This document shows positions 1 to 5,807 of a stretch of 5,807 nt of DNA, piece after piece (the stretch's first letter is position 1; each line of letters starts with the position of its first letter). The stretch comes from a bacterium UBP9_UBA1432. GTDB taxonomy: Bacteria > Vulcanimicrobiota > Xenobia > Xenobiales > Xenobiaceae. The notes beneath the pieces were generated by a model, which was not told where the DNA came from, searched no databases, and was given only the letters and a program-made list of their open reading frames with translations. Both the position numbers and the translations under genes were made by a program. Location of the stretch: contig DCTU01000195.1 in assembly GCA_002329445.1 (NCBI GenBank), positions 1-5,807 of the forward strand. Reading direction: 5' to 3'.

Positions 1-1
1 G

Positions 2-910
2 GAGGAGGTCTTCGTCGAGCCACCGGCGCGCCTGCCCAAGAGCTTCCAGCCCGAGGTCGACCTCAAGCGCGTGGCCATCGGCAACCAGGCCGGACTGCTG
101 AAGGTCTTCCACCGCGAGACGGGCAAGGAGGCCTACTTCCGCACCCTGGATGATTGCAACACCGCCCGGTTTACCGCCGAGCAGCGCCAGGCCATCTTCG
201 CCGAACTGGGCCTGGCCGCGGACGAACTCGAGCTGGCAGCCCGTCAGGTGATGGTGGACTATCCCAAGCTGCCCAAGCGGGCCGTGCTGGCCTTCCTGGG
301 GGCGATCGGTTCGGAGCCGGCCCTGGACCCCGAGCTGCAGACCCTCATGCAGCGCTACCTGGCCGAGCGCTTTGCCACCGAGAAGGACAACATCCTGCGC
401 CGTCAGGCCTTGCTGTCGCTGGTCTTGATGCACCGGGTGGACGCCCAGACCGTCGAGATGGTCACCCGGGTCTTCGAGACCGAGAGCAACCTGTGGTTGA
501 CCTTCCCGGTCCAGATGTTCTTTCAGCACCATGCCTGTACCATCCGCGAACTGGCCCTCCTGCAGGTCATTCGGGAACGGGCCGGATCGGTGGCCTCGCT
601 CTACACCGAGAACGTCCTGAAGTCCCTGGATGAGGCCTCGGCTGCGCCGGCCCCGAGCGAGGCTTCCGCCCCGCCGGCTGCGACCGGAGCTTCCGCGGAA
701 TCCACCCCGGCCACCCCGGATGTCACTCCGGGCTCGCCGACCCCCCAGACCCCTGCGGCCAGCGAGTCGCCCTCGCCGGACTCCGCCCCCCCGGCCCCAC
801 GGGTGGAGGTCTCGCCCGCGGCCGAGGCTCCGACTCCGGACGAGCCCGAAGCCGAGAAGCCTCAGGCCGGAAACCCGGCGCCCCCCTCCTCCGGAGGCGC
901 TCCCCTCTGA
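2..910 (+). CDS. Unknown protein, C-terminal part (5' end outside window), with Pro/Ala/Ser/Thr-rich tail
   Basis: I do not recognise this protein. The frame is open from the first bases of the window, so the start lies upstream; the in-frame GTG at 71 has no convincing ribosome binding site and is probably internal. About 302 residues are visible. The first 210 or so form a folded-looking region with many amphipathic helical stretches, for example around PKRAVLAFLGAIG, ILRRQALLSLVLMHR and IRELALLQVIRERAG. This spacing resembles a HEAT-like or other alpha-helical repeat fold, but that is inference. The last 90 or so residues (from about nt 632) are almost only Pro, Ala, Ser, Thr, Glu and Gly and should be disordered. 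No membrane segment or catalytic motif is evident in the visible part. The gene ends 37 nt before selA on the same strand, so co-transcription is possible. A function in selenium metabolism cannot be claimed. Confidence 0.75.
   Translation, partial: EEVFVEPPARLPKSFQPEVDLKRVAIGNQAGLLKVFHRETGKEAYFRTLDDCNTARFTAEQRQAIFAELGLAADELELAARQVMVDYPKLPKRAVLAFLGAIGSEPALDPELQTLMQRYLAERFATEKDNILRRQALLSLVLMHRVDAQTVEMVTRVFETESNLWLTFPVQMFFQHHACTIRELALLQVIRERAGSVASLYTENVLKSLDEASAAPAPSEASAPPAATGASAESTPATPDVTPGSPTPQTPAASESPSPDSAPPAPRVEVSPAAEAPTPDEPEAEKPQAGNPAPPSSGGAPL
632..907 (+). other. Low-complexity Pro/Ala/Ser/Thr-rich tail of the first gene
   Basis: This stretch codes for about 92 residues dominated by Pro, Ala, Ser and Thr, with scattered Glu and Asp and almost no hydrophobic or aromatic residues. 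It follows the helical core directly and runs to the stop codon. Such composition usually means a flexible, disordered extension or linker. With no domain after it, it is a free C-terminal tail rather than a spacer. The cytosine-rich bias also keeps the other frames open here, which falsely extends the selA frame upstream to 630. Confidence 0.7.
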
Positions 911-947
911 TCCCGCTCGGTTCCGGTCGCCACGACCTGGACTCCTG

Positions 948-2327
948 GTGAGCCAGCCTCATCCCGGACGAGGCATTCCCTCGCTGGATCTGCTGCTGCG
1001 CACGCCGGAGGGCCTCGAACTGCTCGAAGCCCACGGCCGGATTCGGGTTTTGGAGGCCCTGCGCGACGGGGCCGCCAGCCTGCGGGGGGCCTCGCGTCTG
1101 CCTGCGGACCCGGCGGCTTTCATCCTGGAGCACGCCTCGGCGCAACTCCAGGCGTTGTGCGAACCCTCCCTGCGCCGGGTCCTGAATGCCACCGGCGTGG
1201 TCCTCCACACGAACCTGGGGCGATCCACCCTGGCCCGGGCCGCCTTGGAGGCCCTCCAGGAGGCGGCTTCGGGCCCGACCAACCTGGAACTGGACCTGGA
1301 GCAGGGGCGGCGAGGCTCCCGCCAGGTCCATGTCCGGGACCTGCTGGCCCTCCTGACGGGGGCTCCCTCGGCCCTGGTGGTCAACAACTGCGCGGCGGCG
1401 GTCATGCTGACGGTGGACGCGCTGGCCCGGAATCGCGACGTGGTGGTCTCGCGCGGCGAGCTGGTCGAGATCGGCGACACCTTCCGCCTGCCCGAGCTCC
1501 TGCGCCACGCGGGAGCCCGTCTGGTCGAGGTGGGCACCACCAACCGGACCCGACTGGAGGATTACCGGGCAGCCCTAGGCCCCGAAACCGGCCTGGTCAT
1601 GGTCAGCCACCCCTCCAACTATTCGATCGAGGGCTTCACCGGGCGCCCCGACCCGGCCCGGGTCGCCGCCCTGGCCCGGGAGCACGCCGTCCCCTCCTTC
1701 CTGGACCTGGGCTCGGGGCTCCTGCTGGACCCCGAGGAGCACGGGCTTCCCTGCGAGCCCACCATTCCCGACGCCGTGGCGGCGGGCTTCGACCTGGTGG
1801 CCTTCTCGGGGGACAAGCTGCTGGGCGGACCGCAGGCGGGGATCCTCCTGGGCCGGGCCGACCTGCTGCGGACCATGTCCCGCACTCCCCTGGCCCGGGC
1901 CGTGCGGGTCGGCAAGCTGACCCTGGCCGCCCTGGAGGCCACCCTGCGCCTGTACCTGGATCCCCGGCGGGCCTTGGAGCAGATTCCCACCCTGGCGACC
2001 CTGCGCCTTGCTCCCGAAGCCCTTCGGAAGCGCGCCGAGGCCCTGGCCGAGGATCTGCGGGTCCGGCTGGAGGGCCGGGTCCAGGTGGAGGTCGTCTCCA
2101 GCCGCTCCACGCCCGGTGGGGGAGGCATGCCCGGGGCGGAGTTGTCGGGGTGGGGTGTGCGCCTGGTCCCCCCGGATGGCGAGCAGGCCTGGGCCGAGCG
2201 CCTGCGCCGGGAGCCCCGGCCGGTCCTGGCGACCTGCCGGAGGGGAGGCCTGCACCTGGATCTTCGCACCCTGCCACCCGAAGACGAGTCCGAACTCGTC
2301 CGGGCCCTGGAGTCCACCGCACCATGA
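948..2327 (+). CDS. selA: L-seryl-tRNA(Sec) selenium transferase (selenocysteine synthase)
   Basis: SelA is a cytoplasmic PLP enzyme that converts seryl-tRNA(Sec) to selenocysteinyl-tRNA(Sec) using selenophosphate. The product is 459 residues, close to the 463 of E. coli SelA. The N-terminal tRNA-binding region (IPSLDLLL near residue 10) leads into NATGVVLHTNLGRS, then SRGELVEIGDTFR, VGTTNRT and HPSNYSIEGFTG. The PLP-binding lysine is K290 in FSGDKLLGGPQAG, matching K295 of E. coli, and MSRTPLARAVR and LAALEATLRLYL follow. I chose GTG 948 because it places the conserved N-terminal motif about ten residues in, as in the family; the open frame further upstream overlaps the preceding gene and is not SelA-like. 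The ribosome binding site is weak (GGA at 939-941 at best). In the usual NNNAAAV motif the third Asn is Cys (C148). The stop overlaps selB by 4 nt. The identification is firm; the exact start is less so. Confidence 0.96.
   Translation: MSQPHPGRGIPSLDLLLRTPEGLELLEAHGRIRVLEALRDGAASLRGASRLPADPAAFILEHASAQLQALCEPSLRRVLNATGVVLHTNLGRSTLARAALEALQEAASGPTNLELDLEQGRRGSRQVHVRDLLALLTGAPSALVVNNCAAAVMLTVDALARNRDVVVSRGELVEIGDTFRLPELLRHAGARLVEVGTTNRTRLEDYRAALGPETGLVMVSHPSNYSIEGFTGRPDPARVAALAREHAVPSFLDLGSGLLLDPEEHGLPCEPTIPDAVAAGFDLVAFSGDKLLGGPQAGILLGRADLLRTMSRTPLARAVRVGKLTLAALEATLRLYLDPRRALEQIPTLATLRLAPEALRKRAEALAEDLRVRLEGRVQVEVVSSRSTPGGGGMPGAELSGWGVRLVPPDGEQAWAERLRREPRPVLATCRRGGLHLDLRTLPPEDESELVRALESTAP
2309..2312 (+). 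promoter_or_regulatory. Ribosome binding site for selB, inside selA
   Basis: GGAG lies 11 nt before the selB ATG at 2324, within the last codons of selA. The spacing is slightly long, and reinitiation through the overlapping stop and start (ATGA) probably helps translation of selB. Confidence 0.5.
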
Positions 2328-4255
2328 GCACCAAACACTTCATCCTGGGAACCGCCGGTCACGTGGATCACGGCAAGACCACGCTTCTCAAGGCCCTGAC
2401 CGGCATCGACACCGACCGGCTTCCCGAAGAGAAGGCCCGGGGACTGTCGATCGACCTGGGCTTCGCGAACCTGGATCTTCCCGGCGGGATCCGCGCGGGG
2501 ATCGTCGATGTGCCCGGGCACGAGAGGTTCCTCAAGAACATGCTGGCCGGCGTGGGTGGGCTGGACCTGGCCATGCTGGTGGTGGACGCCCGGGAGGGGG
2601 CCCGCCCCCAGACCCACGAGCACCTGGAGATCCTGGACCTGCTGGCGACCCGGGCGGGGGTGGTGGTGCTGACCAAGGTGGACCTGGTCGAGCCGGAGGT
2701 GGCGGATCTGGCCGAGGAGGCCCTGCGCCGGGAGCTGGCCGGGACCTTCCTGGCCCAGGCTCCGGTGGTGCGCGTCTCGGGTCTGACCGGAGAGGGCCTG
2801 GATCGGCTCCGGGAGACCCTGGCCGAGGTCCTTGAAGGCCTTCCCGTCCGTCCGACCGAGGCCCCCTTCCATCTTCCGGTGGACCGGGCCTTCCTGCGCG
2901 CGGGCTTCGGGACGGTGGTGACCGGAACGCTGTGGGCGGGGCGACTTCGATCCGGAGACCGGGTCGAGATCCTCCCCGAGAGGCTCGAGGCCCGGATCCG
3001 GGGGTTGCAGGTGCACGGAGAGTCCGAGCCCGAGGCCTGCGCGGGGCAGCGGGTGGCCGTGAACCTGGCCGGGGTCGAGCCGGGAAGCCTGCATCGCGGG
3101 CAGGTGCTGGCCCCACCCGGGCTGCTGGTGCCCACCCGCAGGCTGGATCTGCGCCTGCGGACGCTCCCGCGCGCCGCCCGCCCGCTGCGCCATCGCGACC
3201 AGGTCCGTCTGTACGTCGGCACGGCGGAGGCCCTGGGGCGGGTCTTCCTGCTGGAAGGCGACGAGATCGCTCCCGGGGCCCGCGGCCTGGTCCAGGTAAT
3301 CCTGGACGAGCCCGTCGCGCTCCGACGCCTGGACCGCGTCATCCTGCGGGACTTCACGGCGCAGCACACCGTGGGCGGAGGCGAGGTCCTGGACCCCGCC
3401 GCGCCGCGCCATCGCCGGGGTGACGCCCAGGTCCTGGACGGGCTCCGCCGCCAGCAGGGCAGCGGGGCCGCCGAGCCCTTGCTGGGGGCCCTGGCCCGCG
3501 CCAGCGGAGGGGCCCGCACGCCGGGGGCCCTGGCCCAGGACCTCCAGCTCCCCCAGGCCGAGGTCCAGGCCCTGGTCGAGGAGCTGCTCGCCTCGGGAGA
3601 GCTGGTCCGCATGGGCCGGCACGTGGCCCTGGCCCGCCAGGTCCTTCCCTTGCGCCAGCAGATCCTCGAGCTTCTGGAACGCCTGGCCCAGGCGGCCCCC
3701 TGGAGGGGAGGCTGGCGTCGGGAGGAGATCCTGCGCCTGCTGGCTTCCCCGACCCCCCGCCTGGCCGAGGAGGTGCTCAACGAGGCCTGCCGTCGCGGCG
3801 AGGTGGTCGAGCGGCTCGGCCTGCTCGCCCCCCGTGCGCACGTCCCCCGGCTGGAACCGGCCTGGCAGGAGGCCCTGAGGCGGGTCGAGGAGGTCCTGAA
3901 GAAGGACCGCTTCACCCCCGTGGACTGGGACGACGTGCCCTTCCTGGCCGAGGTCGAACCCCGGCTGTGGAAGGTGCTGGAGGCCCATCTGCTGGAGACG
4001 GGGCGGGCGGTCCGCCTGACCCCCCAGATCGTGTTCCTGGAGAGCCTGCTGGAGGAGGCCCGTGGGATCCTGGCCGAACGGATCCGCGCCGAGGGTCCCC
4101 TGACCGCCTCGCGGGCCCGCGAGACCCTCCAGACCACGCGCAAGTACGCCATCCCCCTGCTGGAGCACTTCGACCAGACCCGCTTCACCCGACGCGTCGG
4201 AGACCTGCGGGATCTGGCCTGGAATCCCGCGTCGAAAGGAGATCCCTCGCCGTGA
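2324..4255 (+). CDS. selB: Selenocysteine-specific elongation factor SelB
   Basis: SelB is a GTPase that carries selenocysteinyl-tRNA(Sec) to the ribosome and binds the SECIS hairpin of selenoprotein mRNAs through its C-terminus. The product is 643 residues, a little longer than E. coli SelB (614). The EF-Tu-like G domain (about 1-170) shows G1 GHVDHGKT (12-19), the switch region RGLSIDLGFA (39-48), G3 DVPGHE (62-67) and G4 TKVD (117-120). Domain II starts near residue 181 with RAFLRAGFGTVVTGTL, and domain III ends with TVGGGEVLDP (349-358). The remaining 280 or so residues form the winged-helix SECIS-binding region, ending in TTRKYAIPLLEHFD (604-617) and FTRRVGDLRDL, typical of the last winged helix. 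The ATG overlaps the selA stop, and the stop overlaps the GTG of the dipeptidase gene. The open frame extends upstream to 1157, but that part is selA read out of frame. The identification is secure. Confidence 0.97.
   Translation: MSTKHFILGTAGHVDHGKTTLLKALTGIDTDRLPEEKARGLSIDLGFANLDLPGGIRAGIVDVPGHERFLKNMLAGVGGLDLAMLVVDAREGARPQTHEHLEILDLLATRAGVVVLTKVDLVEPEVADLAEEALRRELAGTFLAQAPVVRVSGLTGEGLDRLRETLAEVLEGLPVRPTEAPFHLPVDRAFLRAGFGTVVTGTLWAGRLRSGDRVEILPERLEARIRGLQVHGESEPEACAGQRVAVNLAGVEPGSLHRGQVLAPPGLLVPTRRLDLRLRTLPRAARPLRHRDQVRLYVGTAEALGRVFLLEGDEIAPGARGLVQVILDEPVALRRLDRVILRDFTAQHTVGGGEVLDPAAPRHRRGDAQVLDGLRRQQGSGAAEPLLGALARASGGARTPGALAQDLQLPQAEVQALVEELLASGELVRMGRHVALARQVLPLRQQILELLERLAQAAPWRGGWRREEILRLLASPTPRLAEEVLNEACRRGEVVERLGLLAPRAHVPRLEPAWQEALRRVEEVLKKDRFTPVDWDDVPFLAEVEPRLWKVLEAHLLETGRAVRLTPQIVFLESLLEEARGILAERIRAEGPLTASRARETLQTTRKYAIPLLEHFDQTRFTRRVGDLRDLAWNPASKGDPSP
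4235..4241 (+). promoter_or_regulatory. Strong ribosome binding site for the dipeptidase gene, inside selB
   Basis: AAAGGAG ends 10 nt before GTG 4252 and lies in the final codons of selB. It is the clearest Shine-Dalgarno sequence in the window. It decides the start of the dipeptidase gene, and this GTG also places the signal peptide at the N-terminus. Confidence 0.75.
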
Positions 4256-4947
4256 TCTCTTCCCCGCCCTCGAGAAAGTGGAGTCTTCGGTTCCTGGTCC
4301 TGCTGCTGGCCTTGCTGGTCCTGCCGGCCCTGGCCTCGGGGCCGCCGGTCGAGGAGGGGAGCTTCCGGGAATCCGAGCTGGTCGAGTTGAGGCGGCTGGA
4401 CCCGACCCTGAGGCTGGACCTGCGCTACGCCACGCCGCACAACTTCATGAAGCGGGTCCTCTACCCCGAGGCCCGGGCCTTCCTGCAGAGGCCCGCCGCC
4501 CTGGCCCTGGCCGAGGTGAACCGCAAGCTGCGCTCCCGTGGCCTGGGGGTCTCGGTGCTGGATGCCTACCGCCCCTGGCGGGTGACCCGGCAGATGTGGG
4601 AGCAGGCCCCCGCCGAGTGGCGGCGGATCGGCTACGTGGCCGACCCGCAGAAGGGCTCGCGCCACAATCGCGGGTGCGCCGTGGATGTCTCGCTGTACGA
4701 TCTCCAGACGGGGCGCTACCTGGACATGCCTGGCGCCTATGACGAGTTCACCGAGCGGGCTCACGCCGACTTCGCCGGTGGAACGGCCCGGCAACGGGCC
4801 AACCGGGATCTCCTGATCGCAGCCATGAAGGCCGAGGGTTTCGAGGTCCTGGACGTCGAGTGGTGGCACTTCGACTTCCGCGACTGGCGGGAGTACCCCA
4901 TCCTGGACCTGGACTTCCGCGAGGTCCCCGAGCTCCCGCTGCCCTGA
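4252..4947 (+). CDS. ddpX: D-alanyl-D-alanine dipeptidase, VanX/DdpX family (peptidase M15D), exported
   Basis: The product is a 231-residue zinc dipeptidase expected to hydrolyse D-Ala-D-Ala, the dipeptide that ends peptidoglycan stem peptides. The family active site is complete: R107 in DAYRPWR (the substrate-binding Arg of VanX), zinc ligands H138 and D145 in SRHNRGCAVD, catalytic E203 and zinc ligand H206 in EWWHFDF. The N-terminus is a signal peptide: R8 and K9, a Leu/Val-rich core at about 12-24, and a likely cleavage after ALA at 26-28. The enzyme should therefore act outside the cytoplasm, as reported for the Salmonella homologue PcgL, while VanX itself is cytoplasmic. The start is GTG 4252, supported by AAAGGAG and by the signal peptide; it overlaps the selB stop by 4 nt. 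No vanH, vanA or van regulator is nearby, so use of D-Ala-D-Ala or wall turnover is likelier than glycopeptide resistance. C142 beside the zinc site is often Ser in relatives I recall. Confidence 0.92.
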   Translation: MISSPPSRKWSLRFLVLLLALLVLPALASGPPVEEGSFRESELVELRRLDPTLRLDLRYATPHNFMKRVLYPEARAFLQRPAALALAEVNRKLRSRGLGVSVLDAYRPWRVTRQMWEQAPAEWRRIGYVADPQKGSRHNRGCAVDVSLYDLQTGRYLDMPGAYDEFTERAHADFAGGTARQRANRDLLIAAMKAEGFEVLDVEWWHFDFRDWREYPILDLDFREVPELPLP

Positions 4948-4971
4948 GTCTTCCCCTTCGGGGGGCTTCTC
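4946..4971. terminator. Possible terminator hairpin between convergent genes
   Basis: CCCC (4953-4956) and GGGG (4961-4964) can pair around a TTCG tetraloop, a very stable loop type, with a second outer pairing of GAG (4946-4948) and CTC (4969-4971) across an internal loop. The following bases are CTTCTCT-like rather than a clean T tract, so intrinsic termination may be weak. It lies in the 48-nt gap between the dipeptidase stop and the stop of the minus-strand gene, where a shared terminator would be expected. There is no room in this gap for a tRNA gene. Confidence 0.4.
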
Positions 4972-4995
4972 TGCGGACAGGGTCTTGGGGAACGC

Positions 4996-5807
4996 TCAGA
5001 GGAGGGCCACCTCCACCTGGAGGGGACCTTGGATCTGGGGCTCCATCCCCGGGAAGAGGACCTCGAAGAGCCGACTGCGGTACAGCACGTGGCGCTCCTC
5101 GGCCAGGATCCGGGCCAGGGGATCCTCCTGCAAGCAGCCGATCATCAGGAAGTCCAGGCCCCGGGCCCGCCTGCGCAGTTCGCGCAGGATCCGGCGCGCC
5201 TGGTCGGGGTCCGGGCTGAAGATGGCGCCCGTCGCGTATCGGGCCAGGTGTCCGGGCCGGGGCAGGCGCGGGTATCCGGTCAGCCAGGGGGGGATCCACG
5301 AGGCCAGCCTCATCCAGCCTCCGTAGGACAGGACCCGATACTGCTTGTGTCCGGGGACCGCCAGGTAGCCCAGCCCCCCGTCGGTCTGCACCCAGCAGGC
5401 CTCTTCCAGCCCGCAGGACCGCGGTTCCCAGCGCATCCCGTCCATCCGGCTGCGCAGGGCCTCGTACAGGGAAGGGTCGCTCCATTCCTTCAAGCTCGGG
5501 CCCGGGCCCGGGCCCCGGCCTCCGGTGGGGAGGAAGAAGGTGAGATACCCGCCCAGGGGATGGTAGCGGGGCAGGCCCGCCCGGGCTCCGGTCAAGAGGC
5601 GCAGGGCCCGGGGATTCTCGGCCAGGATGGCGCTGAGGTACAGGTCCACCCGATCCGCGGTGAGCCGGCGCAGCTCCCGATAGACCTCCCCCAGGCGGCG
5701 GAATCGCCCCCGGGCCTCCGCGCGGATCCGCAGGCCACAGAGGTAGCCCAAGGTCCGTCTCTTCCCACCCAAGGCGATGTCCCGGCAGACCACGCCGCCC
5801 ATCCCCA
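4996..5807 (-). CDS. GNAT-like N-acetyltransferase with C-terminal extension (5' end outside window)
   Basis: The frame stays open past the ATG at 5802 to the window edge. That ATG falls in the middle of a GNAT fold, so the real start is probably beyond 5807. Numbering from the ATG, GYLCGLRIRAEARGR (19-33) resembles beta strand 4 and the acetyl-CoA-binding motif A, and VDLYLSAILAENPRALRLL (52-70) resembles beta 5 with the following helix. A Gly/Pro linker (about 94-102) follows, then a second module of about 165 residues. There, VPGHKQYRVLSYGGW, GYPRLPRPGHL, LDFLMIGCLQEDPLARIL and LYRSRLFEVLFPG recall the second half of uncharacterised double-GNAT-like proteins; I am comparing from memory. 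The substrate is unknown. In motif A the usual RGxGxG becomes RGRFRR (31-36), so acetyl-CoA binding may be altered. The gene is convergent with the selAB unit and so is transcribed separately. Confidence 0.7.
   Translation of the reverse strand, partial: GMGGVVCRDIALGGKRRTLGYLCGLRIRAEARGRFRRLGEVYRELRRLTADRVDLYLSAILAENPRALRLLTGARAGLPRYHPLGGYLTFFLPTGGRGPGPGPSLKEWSDPSLYEALRSRMDGMRWEPRSCGLEEACWVQTDGGLGYLAVPGHKQYRVLSYGGWMRLASWIPPWLTGYPRLPRPGHLARYATGAIFSPDPDQARRILRELRRRARGLDFLMIGCLQEDPLARILAEERHVLYRSRLFEVLFPGMEPQIQGPLQVEVALL
5498..5515. repeat. Three tandem copies of GGGCCC
   Basis: GGGCCC occurs three times in direct succession and each unit is its own reverse complement. It falls in the minus-strand gene, where it encodes a Gly-Pro run at residues 97-102, between the GNAT-like part and the C-terminal module. 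It looks like an in-frame low-complexity linker that could vary in copy number by slippage, since each unit adds exactly two codons. Confidence 0.8.

Noticed and set aside
71..73. GTG as the true start of the first gene
   Set aside because: The frame is open to the left edge with protein-like sequence, and no good ribosome binding site precedes the GTG.
888..897. Perfect palindrome CCTCCGGAGG near the end of the first gene
   Set aside because: Ten bases is expected by chance in such GC-rich DNA, and it has no loop or T tract to act as a terminator.
908..910. TGA of the first gene as a possible selenocysteine codon
   Set aside because: It ends a disordered tail, and the frame beyond it is selA read out of frame; no candidate SECIS hairpin stands out from the GC-rich background.
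630..947. Upstream extension of the selA frame
   Set aside because: It is Arg/Pro-rich out-of-frame translation of the first gene's tail, and SelA family N-termini match a start at 948.
1157..2323. Upstream extension of the selB frame by 389 residues
   Set aside because: The extension is Gly/Pro/Arg-rich text from reading selA in the wrong frame; SelB proteins start just before GTAGHVDHGKT, which fits ATG 2324.
1619..4168. Very long open frame antisense to selA and selB
   Set aside because: High-GC coding DNA leaves antisense frames open; the translation is low-complexity Gln/Gly/Arg/Pro with no motifs, while the plus strand has clear SelA and SelB.
2368..4869. Second long antisense open frame across selB and the dipeptidase gene
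   Set aside because: The translation is rich in Ser and Arg without domains and overlaps two well-identified genes.

Overview
The window is dense, very GC-rich (about 70% by eye) bacterial DNA, with almost every base coding. It holds five genes: a 5'-truncated gene of unknown function, selA, selB and a D-Ala-D-Ala dipeptidase on the plus strand, then one convergent gene on the minus strand that runs off the right edge. No RNA gene, mobile element, CRISPR array or phage gene is visible. The host is a high-GC bacterium that uses selenocysteine. The dipeptidase carries a signal peptide, which suggests a cell that exports it, probably Gram-negative-like. I cannot name the phylum from this sequence.

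Layout. Positions 2-910 hold the C-terminal part of an unrecognised, apparently helical protein that ends in a tail of about 90 residues rich in Pro, Ala, Ser and Thr. After a 37-nt gap comes selA (948-2327), the PLP enzyme that makes selenocysteinyl-tRNA(Sec). Its TGA overlaps the ATG of selB (2324-4255), the elongation factor that delivers that tRNA to UGA codons next to a SECIS hairpin. The selB TGA in turn overlaps the GTG of the M15D D-Ala-D-Ala dipeptidase (4252-4947). These three genes look like one translationally coupled unit. A short TTCG-loop hairpin lies in the 48-nt gap before the convergent gene (4996-5807, minus). That gene encodes a GNAT-like acetyltransferase with an extra C-terminal module.

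How they fit together. SelA and SelB are two of the four bacterial selenocysteine factors. The tRNA (selC) and selenophosphate synthetase (selD) are not in the window, nor is any recognisable selenoprotein. The coupling of a cell-wall dipeptide hydrolase to selB has no obvious biochemical logic and may simply reflect compact packing. I see no clear evidence of a new defence or mobile system. The least explained parts are the first gene, the dipeptidase coupling, and the GNAT-like protein with its altered acetyl-CoA loop.
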